Source: JBPRGH01 sp051418055 (GTDB lineage Bacteria; Bacteroidota; Bacteroidia; Cytophagales; Cyclobacteriaceae). Taken from it: a stretch of 64,000 bases of DNA. Under the pieces are notes generated by a model. It had not been told where the DNA came from, ran no database searches, and saw only the letters and a program-made list of their open reading frames with translations. Below, piece by piece: positions 37,329 to 46,107 of this stretch; positions within the stretch are counted from its first letter, which is position 1, and each line of letters begins with the position of its first letter. A program made the translations under genes and the position numbers. Location of the stretch: the NCBI GenBank assembly GCA_051418055.1, contig JBPRGH010000154.1, positions 14,929-78,928 on the forward strand. Direction: 5' to 3'.

Positions 37329-37523
37329 TTAATCAATAAACTGCTCAATCTCCTCCACCTCCACCCCGGCGAATTCACAAAATTCCTGAACGGTAACTAA
37401 ATGATGATCTTCTTTTTGGAGATCATTTTTTATTTTCTTTAATAAATACCTGCTGTAGCGCTCACTTTTGCCTGTGATGCGCTGAATATCCTTGGGATAA
37501 ATTATGATACGTTTTAACCTCAT
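37329..37523 (-). CDS. Small conserved-looking helical protein, putative DNA-binding
   Basis: The 64-residue protein begins MRLKRIIIYPKDIQRITGKS and continues with a basic helix and an acidic tail (EFCEFAGVEVEEIEQFID). The DIQRITGKSERYSRYLLKKI segment could form a helix-turn-helix. It is divergent from the 252-aa gene at 37670, with 146 bases between starts, and may regulate it. I recall similar short ORFs in other Bacteroidota, but no function. Confidence 0.6.
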   Translation of the reverse strand: MRLKRIIIYPKDIQRITGKSERYSRYLLKKIKNDLQKEDHHLVTVQEFCEFAGVEVEEIEQFID

Positions 37524-37669
37524 TTAATACTACTAATACTGTATCTATACTTTACCTATACTGCAACATCGGCAATAAGTGCCAAAAGCTATCCAAAGCG
37601 GAAATAGCAAGTTGTTGTTCAGTTATAAATATGCGTTTTTTAAGCCATAAACCAAATTTTTTTATACTT

Positions 37670-38428
37670 ATGGCAAGACAAAAAGGAATAATTAAATTAA
37701 AAGGATCCATAGGAGATGTATCCTTTTACAAGACACAGGATGGCTATTTAGCCAGGGAAAAAGGTGGCGTCGATGCGGACCGGATAAAGAATGATCCGGC
37801 ATTTCAAAGGACCCGTGAGAATGGCTCTGAATTCGGAAGAGCTGGCAAGGCTGGAAGAACTCTTCGCACTGCTTTAAGGCTGATGCTACAGAATGCTTCT
37901 GACCGAAGAGTTACAGGAAGGTTGACTCGAGAATTAGTGAAAGTTGTAAAAACAGATACCACTAACATCAGAGGAGAGAGGACAGTGAAAACCGGCGACC
38001 TCAATTTATTGCAAGGCTTTGACTTCAATATTAATGGGAAGCTACGATCTACTCTTTATGCTCAGTATGCGATTCTCCTGGATAGAGTTGCCGGAAATGT
38101 CTCTATTGAGCTGGATGATTTTGTACCAAATAAGACTATCTCTTATCCAGCAGGGGCAACTCATATGAAACTGGTGGCCGGAGTAGCTGAAATCGATTTT
38201 GATTCTGAAAACTTCAAGTTTGCCCAGGATGAGAGTGCATTGATGCCTATCGATGAGACTTTAATTCAGGGGATGAGCTTGTCACCGGCATTGACTCCTG
38301 ATTCTCCGGATCATGTTTTTATTGTCCTGGGAATTGAGTTTAAGCAGGAAGTGAATGGAGAAATGTATCCGTTGAAGAATGGAGCATATAATCCATTGAC
38401 AATTGTTAAAATTGATCCACTTCAATAG
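37670..38428 (+). CDS. Conserved-type protein of unknown function (252 aa)
   Basis: From ATG 37670 the protein begins MARQKGIIKLKGSIGDVSFY and has a basic N-terminal part with many Arg/Lys (RTRENGSEFGRAGKAGRTLR), then a more acidic, beta-rich C-terminal half. No enzyme motif is seen. There is no signal peptide if this start is right; the ATG at 37631 would add an unlikely hydrophobic tail. It heads a rightward set of three genes. A virion-like or assembly role is only a guess from the basic/beta make-up. Confidence 0.65.
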   Translation: MARQKGIIKLKGSIGDVSFYKTQDGYLAREKGGVDADRIKNDPAFQRTRENGSEFGRAGKAGRTLRTALRLMLQNASDRRVTGRLTRELVKVVKTDTTNIRGERTVKTGDLNLLQGFDFNINGKLRSTLYAQYAILLDRVAGNVSIELDDFVPNKTISYPAGATHMKLVAGVAEIDFDSENFKFAQDESALMPIDETLIQGMSLSPALTPDSPDHVFIVLGIEFKQEVNGEMYPLKNGAYNPLTIVKIDPLQ

Positions 38429-38436
38429 AAAGTGAG

Positions 38437-38685
38437 ATGGTGGTAATTGTAGGTGGGATCCTTTCAATACTATTAGGGATTGTGGCTTATTTCCTTAAGC
38501 AGCTCCTTAACGATTTTAAAAAGGTAGAAAGTGATCTCGCCGAAGTTAAAAGTATCACCGCTTTAATAAAAGCAGAATTCAGAGGCAATCAGGATCTACT
38601 TAATCAGAAAGTAGAATTCATGGAAAACAGAGTATCAAGAATAGAAAAATTCATATTTAATCTTAAAGAAAATGAAAGCAAATAA
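38437..38685 (+). CDS. Small membrane protein with coiled coil
   Basis: The 82-residue protein has one N-terminal membrane helix (about 2-20) followed by a heptad-like helix with QDLLNQKVEFMENRVSRIEKFI, a layout seen in holin-associated XhlA-like proteins. It lies 8 bases after the 252-aa gene and overlaps the next gene by 14 bases, so the three are cotranscribed. Function unknown. Confidence 0.6.
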   Translation: MVVIVGGILSILLGIVAYFLKQLLNDFKKVESDLAEVKSITALIKAEFRGNQDLLNQKVEFMENRVSRIEKFIFNLKENESK

Positions 38686-38962
38686 ATTAACATTAGCACA
38701 ACGTTTTGAAGCCCCAACCCCTAAATTTTTCAGGAAGCTAAGGAATATTGGATTAGTCCTGGCAGCAGTTGGAGCAACTATAATCGCCTCACCGGTTGCA
38801 CTGCCGGTAATAATCGTACAGGTTGGAGGCTATTTAACAGTGGCCGGAAGTATCCTTACGGCGGTAAGCGAAGCCACCGTAGATGAGGAAGAGATGGAAG
38901 TCCAGGATGAGATTCGTTCTGTCGCAAAGGACAATATCCAAAAGAAACTTCAACCTCAATAG
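38672..38962 (+). CDS. Small membrane protein, holin-like layout
   Basis: The 96-residue protein has a basic N-terminus (FFRKLRNIG), two closely spaced hydrophobic segments (about 27-44 and 45-66, with GATIIASPVALPVIIVQVGG) and an acidic C-terminal tail. Size and layout resemble holins, but this is not diagnostic. It is the last gene of the three-gene unit and is followed by a terminator. Confidence 0.6.
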   Translation: MKANKLTLAQRFEAPTPKFFRKLRNIGLVLAAVGATIIASPVALPVIIVQVGGYLTVAGSILTAVSEATVDEEEMEVQDEIRSVAKDNIQKKLQPQ

Positions 38963-38979
38963 TTTATTAATTAACATAG

Positions 38980-39006
38980 AGCCCTCAAAATAATGGGGGC
39001 TTTTTA
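38980..39006 (+). terminator. Terminator after the small-gene module
   Basis: AGCCC (38980-38984) pairs with GGGCT (38997-39001), extended by a wobble pair, and is followed by TTTTT. It lies 18 bases after the last stop codon and overlaps the end of the convergent 71-aa ORF. Confidence 0.7.
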
Positions 39007-39200
39007 GTTGTGTACTTTTCACTATATACTTTACTACTCCAAACAAATAGATTTACGTACATATCACGTTTAGTGCCAGCCGGAAGCTTCAATGCCTGCT
39101 TTTGGATGAAGTTAATACATTCGCTGAGCTCTTCCTGATTCATTTTGAGCATGATATTTCTTAAAACAGCTGGATTTAAATGATTAAAGAATGCCCTCAT
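38985..39200 (-). CDS. Small protein of unknown function (71 aa)
   Basis: The protein starts MRAFFNHLNPAVLRNIMLKM and is predicted helical and basic, with no membrane segment or signal peptide. It converges on the holin-like gene and its stop lies inside that gene's terminator. Coding status rests on the clean ORF and plausible composition only. It may belong to the same module. Confidence 0.45.
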   Translation of the reverse strand: MRAFFNHLNPAVLRNIMLKMNQEELSECINFIQKQALKLPAGTKRDMYVNLFVWSSKVYSEKYTTKKPPLF

Positions 39201-39263
39201 AAAATTATTTTTTTTAAAAGAAAAAAGAGAAAAAAAGAAAGCTACCTCATAAGCTGCGAGGGG

Positions 39264-39340
39264 TAAAAAGCAGGGGAGTGAAACGTTTTACGGCGGGCGA
39301 GCTTGAGCCGGGCTAAATAGTGCAGCGGACTTGCTTTTTA
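39264..39340. ncRNA. GC-rich dyad element, possible structured RNA
   Basis: TAAAAAGCA (39264-39272) pairs perfectly with TGCTTTTTA (39332-39340). Between them are 59 bases, GC-rich compared with the flanks, containing a second dyad (GTGAAACGTTTTAC) and GAGCTTGAGCC. The composition contrasts with the A-rich stretch before it. It could be a small RNA or a transcription boundary. No family is recognised. The remaining gap (39201-39451) holds only this and the promoter below. Confidence 0.35.
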
Positions 39341-39411
39341 ATTTGAGGGATGGGTTGTGGGGAGCTGCTTATCTTTGATGGATTTTTTTATTAATTGTTC
39401 AGTTAAGAAAA

Positions 39412-39447
39412 TGCAATGCCATTGCACTAACTTATTTGTTACTTTTG
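39412..39447 (+). promoter_or_regulatory. Promoter and palindromic operator of the metal-efflux operon
   Basis: The perfect palindrome TGCAATG-C-CATTGCA (39412-39426) is followed by TACTTTTG (39440-39447), a TAnnTTTG box. The dyad covers the -30 region, where a repressor would block RNA polymerase. The Fur-family gene at 47323 is a candidate regulator. Transcription would begin within a few bases of the GTG at 39452, so the message may be nearly leaderless. Confidence 0.6.
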
Positions 39448-39451
39448 CAAC

Positions 39452-39847
39452 GTGAATCAGATTTTATCCATATCACTTAGTATTCTCTTCCTCTTACAGG
39501 GATTTGCTCCCAATATGGATATATGCTGTGAGTTGCAGAAGCTTCCTAATCTGGTGAAGCATTATGAGGAGCATAAAAAATGCAATGATGATTCTATCCT
39601 GGAATTTTTTGTTAATGACTATATCAATTTTGATGGATTAGCCGATAACCATAAAGATGATAGCAATCATCAAGAGCTCCCATTTCATGGAAACCATCAA
39701 TGCAACCATGGTTCAGTTTATTATTCAGTAATTCAATCTATTGAAGTTAGTAGTATTGGATTTCAAGCGGAGGATCAATTTAGCCACTATACTATTCATT
39801 TCTCTTCAAAATATCCTGATTCCCCATTTCAGCCGCCCAAGGTTTAA
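39452..39847 (+). CDS. Small secreted Cys/His-rich protein of metal-efflux operons
   Basis: The 131-residue protein starts at GTG and has a short signal-like segment (ILSISLSILFLLQGFAP). The mature part has a Cys pair (MDICCEL), KKC, and a His-rich region with LPFHGNHQCNHGS. I recall similar short proteins in front of CzcA-type pumps in Bacteroidota. Periplasmic metal binding is inferred from the Cys/His content and position 57 bases before the pump gene. Confidence 0.6.
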   Translation: MNQILSISLSILFLLQGFAPNMDICCELQKLPNLVKHYEEHKKCNDDSILEFFVNDYINFDGLADNHKDDSNHQELPFHGNHQCNHGSVYYSVIQSIEVSSIGFQAEDQFSHYTIHFSSKYPDSPFQPPKV

Positions 39848-39904
39848 TTCAATTAATTACAAGCGTAACTGCTTATAAAATTTGTTGAATTAAAATCTTA
39901 TTTA

Positions 39905-42900
39905 ATGATCAATAATATCATTGCTTTTTCTATAAAGAATAAGCTCATCATTGGTCTTTTCACTTTTGCCTTAATAGGTTTAGGTGTTTGGAGCATGACT
40001 GAAGTTCCGGTAGATGCCGTACCGGACATTACAAATAACCAGGTGCAGGTAATTACACAAGCGCCTAATCTCGGCACAGAGGATATAGAGCAATTTATCA
40101 CCTATCCGGTAGAAGTTGCCATGTCAAATCTTCCCGGAGTCACTGAAATAAGATCTATCTCTCGTTTTGGTCTCTCGGTAGTGACCATAGTCTTTGAAGA
40201 TGATATGGGTATTTATCTTCCCCGCCAGCTGGTTTCTGAAAAGCTTGTGCAGGTGAAGGAAGAAATTCCGGAAGGTTTTGGTAAAATTTCAATGGGCCCT
40301 ATTGCAACTGGTCTGGGCGAGATCTATCAATACACCTTGCAAGTTTCACCGGAATTCGAAGATCAATATAACGTAACTCAATTACGTACGATACAAGATT
40401 GGATAGTCAAGCGGCAGATGGCAATGGTGCCTGGGGTAATTGAAGTGAATGCCTTTGGTGGTAATATTAAGCAATATGAAGTTTCAATAAATCCAAATGA
40501 TCTTAAAGCCATTGGCCTCACAATTACCGATATTTTTGAGGCACTGGAAAGGAACAACAGAAATACGGGTGGAGCTTATATAGAAAAGAACCATATGGCC
40601 AACTTTATTCGTGGTGAAGGTCTTGCCAGGAGTATTGAAGATATTGAAAACATTGTTGTAAAAACCGTTGATGGCATTCCTATAAAATTAAGTAATGTGG
40701 CTGAAGTGAATTTTGGCTCAGCCATCCGCTACGGGGCATTTACTAAAGACGGAAAGGGAGAAGCTGTTGGAGGCATGATTTTTATGCTGACAGGAGCTAA
40801 TTCTAATGAGGTAATAGAAAATGTAAAGGATAGAATAGCTCAAATACAGCAATCATTACCAGAAGGAGTAACTATTGAGCCTTTCCTGGACCGTAGTGAG
40901 TTAATCCATAAGACCACCTCAACAGTAACTACAAATCTGATCGAGGGTGCTTTGATAGTTATTTTTGTACTTGTCATTCTTTTAGGAAACTGGCGTGGTG
41001 GGCTTATTGTCGCTTCTACTATACCTCTCTCTCTCTTGTTTGCCTTTATCCTAATGAATGCTTTTGATGTTTGGGCAAACCTGATGAGTCTTGGAGCTAT
41101 TGATTTTGGAATTATTGTCGATGGTGCCGTAATTATTGTAGAGGGTACAGTTTTCTATTTGTACCGGCAAATCCAACAAGGTAAAGTAGATCAGACTGCG
41201 CGAGATGAGGTTACTTATAAAGCTTCCTCTAAAATGATGAATTCTGCCTTTTTTGGGCAGCTAATTATTCTTATCGTATTCCTTCCGATATTGTTCCTTG
41301 AAGGCGTTGAGGGTAAAATGTTTAAACCAATGGCATTAACCTTTATGTTCGCCATGGTTGGCGCAATGATCTTATGCCTTACCTATGTGCCGATGGTTTC
41401 ATCACTTATTATTAAGGTAAAAGGAAAGGAACGTAAAAGTTGGGGTGACCGATTTGTTCATTGGCTGGAATTGAAATATGAGTGGCTTTTACAAAAAGTT
41501 TTGCGAAAAGCAGTTGTTATAGTTATTTCAGCAATTGTTTTGCTGGCACTGGCAATATTTACATTTACCCGGATGGGTGGGGAGTTCATCCCGCAGCTTG
41601 ATGAAGGCGATATAGCTTTTCATATCATTCTGAAGCCTGGAAGCTCGCTTTCGGAAGGCGTGAAAACGTCAACGCAGATTGAGAGAATTCTATTGGAGAG
41701 CTTTCCGGAAATAGAACATGCCATGACCCGTTTTGGCGTTGCTGATGTGCCTACCGATCCCATGCCAATGGATATTGGAGATTGTTTTGTTATCCTCAAA
41801 CCAAAAGAAGAATGGGTCTCTGCTGACAGTAAGGAAGAGCTGATTGAGAAAATGAAAGATAAACTCAGCGTCATTCCAGGGGTGAGTTATGAATTTACCC
41901 AACCCATAGAAATGCGTTTTAATGAGCTGCTTACCGGGGTAAGGGAAGATATAGCAGTAAAGCTTTATGGCGATGACCTAAATATGCTTGCCGCCAAAGC
42001 TCAGGAAATGGGACAAATAATTTCCACTGTGGAAGGTGTTGGTGACATGAAAGTAGAGGCAACAACAGGCCTGCCACAGATGACCATTATCTACGACAGG
42101 AATGACCTGGCTCAGTATGGACTCAATATTAATGATATAAATAAAACCATAGAAACAGCTTTTGCTGGTGGTAAGGCAGGGACAATTTTTGAGGGAGAGA
42201 AAAGATTTGATCTTGTTGTAAGGCTGGATTCCTCTTACCGGAAAAATATTGAAGATGTCAGAAATCTTTATATAAATACCCCAACCGGCACTCAAATACC
42301 ATTGAATGAGGTTGCAGAGATTGATTACCAGGCTGGGCCAATGCAGATAAGCCGTGATAATACCAACAGACGTACTTATGTTGGAATTAATGTAAGAGGG
42401 CGTGATGTAAAATCGCTGGTGACGGAAATACAGCAAAAACTGGATGCTGACCTACATTTACCACCAGGGTATTATATCCGGTATGGTGGGGCTTTTGAAA
42501 ACCTCGAACGGGCTACGAACAGGTTACAGATAGTGGTGCCAATTGCACTGGTATTGATCTTTGTTTTGATCTTTTTTGCTTTGCGCTCATTTAAGCAAAC
42601 CCTGATGATCTATGTTGCCATACCGCTTGCTGCTATTGGTGGTGTATTTTCATTATGGATCCGTGACATGCCTTTTAGTATTTCAGCCGGAGTCGGCTTT
42701 ATTGTTCTTTTTGGTGTAGCGGTATTAAATGGCCTGGTTTTGATCAGCAGTTGGAATGAATTAAAAGAAGAAGGAATGAACAACCTTGATGAGCGAATAA
42801 TAACAGGTGGCAAGCGCAGGATAAGGCCTATCTTATTAACTGCTTTAACCGATATCCTGGGATTTCTTCCCATGGCCATTTCCACATCGGCAGGAGCAGA

Positions 42901-44245
42901 AGTACAGCAACCTTTGGCCACCGTTGTTATTGGGGGGATGATCACCTCAACATTATTAACCTTATTTGTATTACCTGTGCTTTATCGTTGGACAGAAAAC
43001 CGATCCTTTGGATTCAGGCTTAATAAAGGCCTGGCTACAGTATTAATTTTAACAGTAGGTGGATTCTTATTAACCAATTCTGCCAGCGCTCAGGAAAAAC
43101 AACCTGTGCATAAAATAACAATAGAACAAGCTGTTGAACGTGCTTTAAATAATTATCCAACTATAAAGGCTGCTAAACTGCAGGTTGAGCAACAGGAAAA
43201 GCTTAAAAAAACAGCCTGGGACTTAGGTAACACTCAAATCTTTACCGGTGGTGAAGAATTGAGTAACACTAATGATGGAGTTTATACTACAATAGGTATT
43301 CAGCAGCAGAATATGGATGTTTTTGGAATAAAACCAAAGCTCAATGTACAGGATCAAAAAATATTGCTTGCTGAAATATCAATGAATTTAACCAGCCTGG
43401 AAGTGGCACAGCGGGTAAAGGATGCCTATGCTGATGTTTTCATTTTGAAGAATGAACTCACCTTCCTTGAAGAGTTGGATTCCATCTATCAGGAATTTGA
43501 AAGAGCTGCAAGGATCAGGTATGAGGTAGAGGAGACATCAAAACTTTCCTATTTGGCGGCTGTGAACCAGGTAAAGCAGATCGCTTTGCAGCATGAGCAA
43601 GTTCAATATGATTATAATGCTGCACTTAACCAGTTAAACTTGTGGTTGGTAAGTGATACTACTTTTACAGCTGTAGATGAATTGAATTTTTCCTATTCAC
43701 TTCATCCATCAGAGGTTACTGACAACCATCCTTTATTAAATCAATATCGAGAACAGGTAAAGTTGGCAGACCTCGAGAGGAAAGCTGCCCGTTCGGAATT
43801 TTTGCCTGAGATAAATGCTCAATATGGGCGACAGCAAGTTGGCGGCGAATCCGGCTTTTATCAATACCAGGTGGGATTTTCTGTACCGCTCTTCTTTCTT
43901 CCACAGAAGGGAAAGGTAGAAGCCGCTAAGCTTCAACAGCAAATAGCACAGCAGGAATTTATGAGAACACAATATGAGATAAAAGCGAATTATGAAGATT
44001 TAATACAGCAATATCAGAAATGGCTTTCTTCATGGGAGTTTTACCAGCAGGAGGTGCTACCTCTTGTGAGGGAACAGAGGCAGGCAGCGGTACTTTCCTT
44101 CAGGGCTGGCGCTATAGATTATATCGCTTTTATTCAAAATCTTAAAGAAACAATCCAGACTGAGCTTCAGGCACAGGAAACCCTTAAAAACCTTCTAAAA
44201 AGCAGGTTTAAGCTGGAGTATTACCAAACAAAAACATTTAAATAA
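39905..44245 (+). CDS. czcA: CzcA/CusA-type heavy-metal RND pump fused to a TolC-like outer-membrane factor
   Basis: The 1446-residue protein has two parts. Residues 1 to about 1037 are a full HME-RND pump, with the proton-relay helix GAIDFGIIVDGAVIIVEG (D400, D406, E413) in the form seen in CzcA-like Zn/Co/Ni exporters. After a hydrophobic helix ending SASAQ (about 1043-1063) comes a TolC/OEP-type domain (about 1070-1446, ITIEQAVERALNNYPTIKAA, coiled helices). It drives metal efflux with the adaptor encoded next. The SASAQ site could allow signal-peptidase cleavage into two working proteins. Metal specificity is not fixed. Confidence 0.92.
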   Translation: MINNIIAFSIKNKLIIGLFTFALIGLGVWSMTEVPVDAVPDITNNQVQVITQAPNLGTEDIEQFITYPVEVAMSNLPGVTEIRSISRFGLSVVTIVFEDDMGIYLPRQLVSEKLVQVKEEIPEGFGKISMGPIATGLGEIYQYTLQVSPEFEDQYNVTQLRTIQDWIVKRQMAMVPGVIEVNAFGGNIKQYEVSINPNDLKAIGLTITDIFEALERNNRNTGGAYIEKNHMANFIRGEGLARSIEDIENIVVKTVDGIPIKLSNVAEVNFGSAIRYGAFTKDGKGEAVGGMIFMLTGANSNEVIENVKDRIAQIQQSLPEGVTIEPFLDRSELIHKTTSTVTTNLIEGALIVIFVLVILLGNWRGGLIVASTIPLSLLFAFILMNAFDVWANLMSLGAIDFGIIVDGAVIIVEGTVFYLYRQIQQGKVDQTARDEVTYKASSKMMNSAFFGQLIILIVFLPILFLEGVEGKMFKPMALTFMFAMVGAMILCLTYVPMVSSLIIKVKGKERKSWGDRFVHWLELKYEWLLQKVLRKAVVIVISAIVLLALAIFTFTRMGGEFIPQLDEGDIAFHIILKPGSSLSEGVKTSTQIERILLESFPEIEHAMTRFGVADVPTDPMPMDIGDCFVILKPKEEWVSADSKEELIEKMKDKLSVIPGVSYEFTQPIEMRFNELLTGVREDIAVKLYGDDLNMLAAKAQEMGQIISTVEGVGDMKVEATTGLPQMTIIYDRNDLAQYGLNINDINKTIETAFAGGKAGTIFEGEKRFDLVVRLDSSYRKNIEDVRNLYINTPTGTQIPLNEVAEIDYQAGPMQISRDNTNRRTYVGINVRGRDVKSLVTEIQQKLDADLHLPPGYYIRYGGAFENLERATNRLQIVVPIALVLIFVLIFFALRSFKQTLMIYVAIPLAAIGGVFSLWIRDMPFSISAGVGFIVLFGVAVLNGLVLISSWNELKEEGMNNLDERIITGGKRRIRPILLTALTDILGFLPMAISTSAGAEVQQPLATVVIGGMITSTLLTLFVLPVLYRWTENRSFGFRLNKGLATVLILTVGGFLLTNSASAQEKQPVHKITIEQAVERALNNYPTIKAAKLQVEQQEKLKKTAWDLGNTQIFTGGEELSNTNDGVYTTIGIQQQNMDVFGIKPKLNVQDQKILLAEISMNLTSLEVAQRVKDAYADVFILKNELTFLEELDSIYQEFERAARIRYEVEETSKLSYLAAVNQVKQIALQHEQVQYDYNAALNQLNLWLVSDTTFTAVDELNFSYSLHPSEVTDNHPLLNQYREQVKLADLERKAARSEFLPEINAQYGRQQVGGESGFYQYQVGFSVPLFFLPQKGKVEAAKLQQQIAQQEFMRTQYEIKANYEDLIQQYQKWLSSWEFYQQEVLPLVREQRQAAVLSFRAGAIDYIAFIQNLKETIQTELQAQETLKNLLKSRFKLEYYQTKTFK

Positions 44246-44253
44246 ACGAAATA

Positions 44254-45432
44254 ATGCATAGACATATTTATATAATTCCGCTTCTTTTCTGGACGATGCT
44301 TTCTTGTTCTACGAAAGAAGATCAACAGCCAGTGGAAGAGCCGTATAAGGAGGAAAGTTTAGAGAATGTGGTTCGGCTTACTACAGCTCAATTTAATGCC
44401 ATGGAAATGATCGTTGATTCAATTTCATTAAGGAATTTATCATCTGTGGTACAAACCAATGGAGAGCTGGAGGTGCCGCCGCAAAATGAAGCAACAGTAA
44501 CTGCCGTAATTGGCGCTAATGTGACTTCAATTGAGGTCATTGAGGGCGAGGATGTAGATAAAGGACAGATACTGGCCTATCTTTCCCATCCTAATATTAT
44601 AAGTGTCCAGGGAGAGTACCTAAAGGTATATAATCAATTGCAGTTTCTGGAGCAGGAATTCCAACGACAGAAAAAGCTTTATGAACAGGAAGTAGGCGCC
44701 GGAAAAACATTTCAGCAGACAAAAGCGGATTATCTGGCTGCCCAGGCTAATTTAAAAAGTATGGCTGCTCAGCTTAGGCAACTTGGATTAAACCCCGCAA
44801 CAGTTCAGAATGGTAATATTATTGAAAGGGTCCCTGTGCGGAGCCCAATAGAAGGTACTGTTGTCAAAGTGGAGGTTAAAACAGGACAATATGTACAACC
44901 GGAAAAGGACCTGTTTGAAATAGTAAATACACACCATATTCATGCAGACCTTATGGTTTTTGAAAAAGATGTTTTTAAAGTAAAGGAAGGCCAGCGAGTA
45001 AGGTTCACCATAGAAATGCTACCGGATCAGGAGCTTTATGCAGAGATTTATTCTGTTGGGAAAAAGTTTGAGCAGGATCCGAAAGCGGTTCATGTACATG
45101 CTGAAATAGAAAACAAAACCGGCAATCTTATTCCAGGTATGTATATTAAAGGAGAGATATTGACAGACTCAATTACCACTCCGGCACTTCCTGAGAGCGC
45201 TGTGGTCAGGCAAGGTGATGATTTCTTTGTCTTTATGGTCATAAGCAAACCTGCTGAAAGTCACCCCTATTGGGTATTTGCACCTGTACCTGTAAAAGCC
45301 GGATTGAGCAGTAATAATTGGGTGGCAATAAATTTTTTGGAAGATGTTCCTGATAATACGGAATTTGCCTACAATCAGGCATACTACCTACTGGCGGAAA
45401 TGGGTAAAGATGAAGCGGGACATGACCATTAA
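44254..45432 (+). CDS. czcB: RND efflux periplasmic adaptor (CzcB/CusB type), lipoprotein
   Basis: The 392-residue protein has a lipobox (LLFWTMLSC). It is followed by a barrel-sandwich (lipoyl) domain split by a coiled coil (AEQEF-like helices, FLEQEFQRQKKLYEQE), RSPIEGTVVKVEVKTGQYV, a beta-barrel domain and a membrane-proximal domain. It ends in GHDH, possibly metal-binding. It links the pump to the TolC-like part and lies 8 bases after the pump gene. Confidence 0.92.
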   Translation: MHRHIYIIPLLFWTMLSCSTKEDQQPVEEPYKEESLENVVRLTTAQFNAMEMIVDSISLRNLSSVVQTNGELEVPPQNEATVTAVIGANVTSIEVIEGEDVDKGQILAYLSHPNIISVQGEYLKVYNQLQFLEQEFQRQKKLYEQEVGAGKTFQQTKADYLAAQANLKSMAAQLRQLGLNPATVQNGNIIERVPVRSPIEGTVVKVEVKTGQYVQPEKDLFEIVNTHHIHADLMVFEKDVFKVKEGQRVRFTIEMLPDQELYAEIYSVGKKFEQDPKAVHVHAEIENKTGNLIPGMYIKGEILTDSITTPALPESAVVRQGDDFFVFMVISKPAESHPYWVFAPVPVKAGLSSNNWVAINFLEDVPDNTEFAYNQAYYLLAEMGKDEAGHDH

Positions 45433-45462
45433 AATCTAAATGCAATTTGAAATAAATGAGGT

Positions 45463-46107
45463 ATGGAAGAGAATGAAAGGGGAAAATATTTAAAGAAAGC
45501 CGAAACAGTTCAGAAATATAATGTGGCATATGATACTGTTGAAGTAGTTGTTTCACTAACTGCAGGTTTTAGCTCGGGAAGCGCAGCATTGATTGGGTGG
45601 GGGCTCGATAGTGTTATTGAGGTTATTTCCGCCAGTACGCTGTGGTGGAGATTGCATGGAGAAATTCATGATATCAGTGAAGAGAGAGTTAAAAAAAGAC
45701 AAAAGATCACGCTTTATGTAATTGCCTGTTCATTTTTGTTGGTAAGCGCTTTTATTACGTATGATTCGATAACGAAATTTATTAACCAAAAATCTCCAGA
45801 TTGGAGTACAGCCGGATTAATTATTCTTCTTGTTTCGCTTGTGGCCAATCCTATTTTAATATGGTACAAGTATCGGTATGGTAAGAAACTTGATAGTAAA
45901 GAACTCATTGCAGATTCAAAAGATACTTTCGTTTGTTTATACCAAACCATAGCAGTTCTTGCTGGATTACTGGCGGTACGTTACCTGGATTTATGGTGGG
46001 CTGACCCGGTTGCAGCTTTATTAATTGTACCCTATGCATTAAAGGAAGGATGGGAAGCTTATAAAAACGGCAGGAAAATTAATATTGCTGATACTAATAA
46101 TTCATAA
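45463..46107 (+). CDS. Cation diffusion facilitator-like transporter, short form
   Basis: The 214-residue protein has about six membrane helices. GWGLDSVIEVIS in helix 2 and ELIADSKDTFVC in helix 5 give the acidic D-x3-E/D-type metal sites of CDF proteins, without the C-terminal cytoplasmic domain. Short forms like this are known in the family. A GAGGT ribosome-binding site precedes the ATG. It is directly followed by another CDF gene with no gap. Confidence 0.82.
   Translation: MEENERGKYLKKAETVQKYNVAYDTVEVVVSLTAGFSSGSAALIGWGLDSVIEVISASTLWWRLHGEIHDISEERVKKRQKITLYVIACSFLLVSAFITYDSITKFINQKSPDWSTAGLIILLVSLVANPILIWYKYRYGKKLDSKELIADSKDTFVCLYQTIAVLAGLLAVRYLDLWWADPVAALLIVPYALKEGWEAYKNGRKINIADTNNS

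Noticed and set aside
32142..39018. 13-base direct repeat AGTTGTGTACTTT at 32142 and 39006 as island ends
   Set aside because: A 13-base match is expected by chance several times in 64 kb, and neither copy is at a tRNA or other known site.
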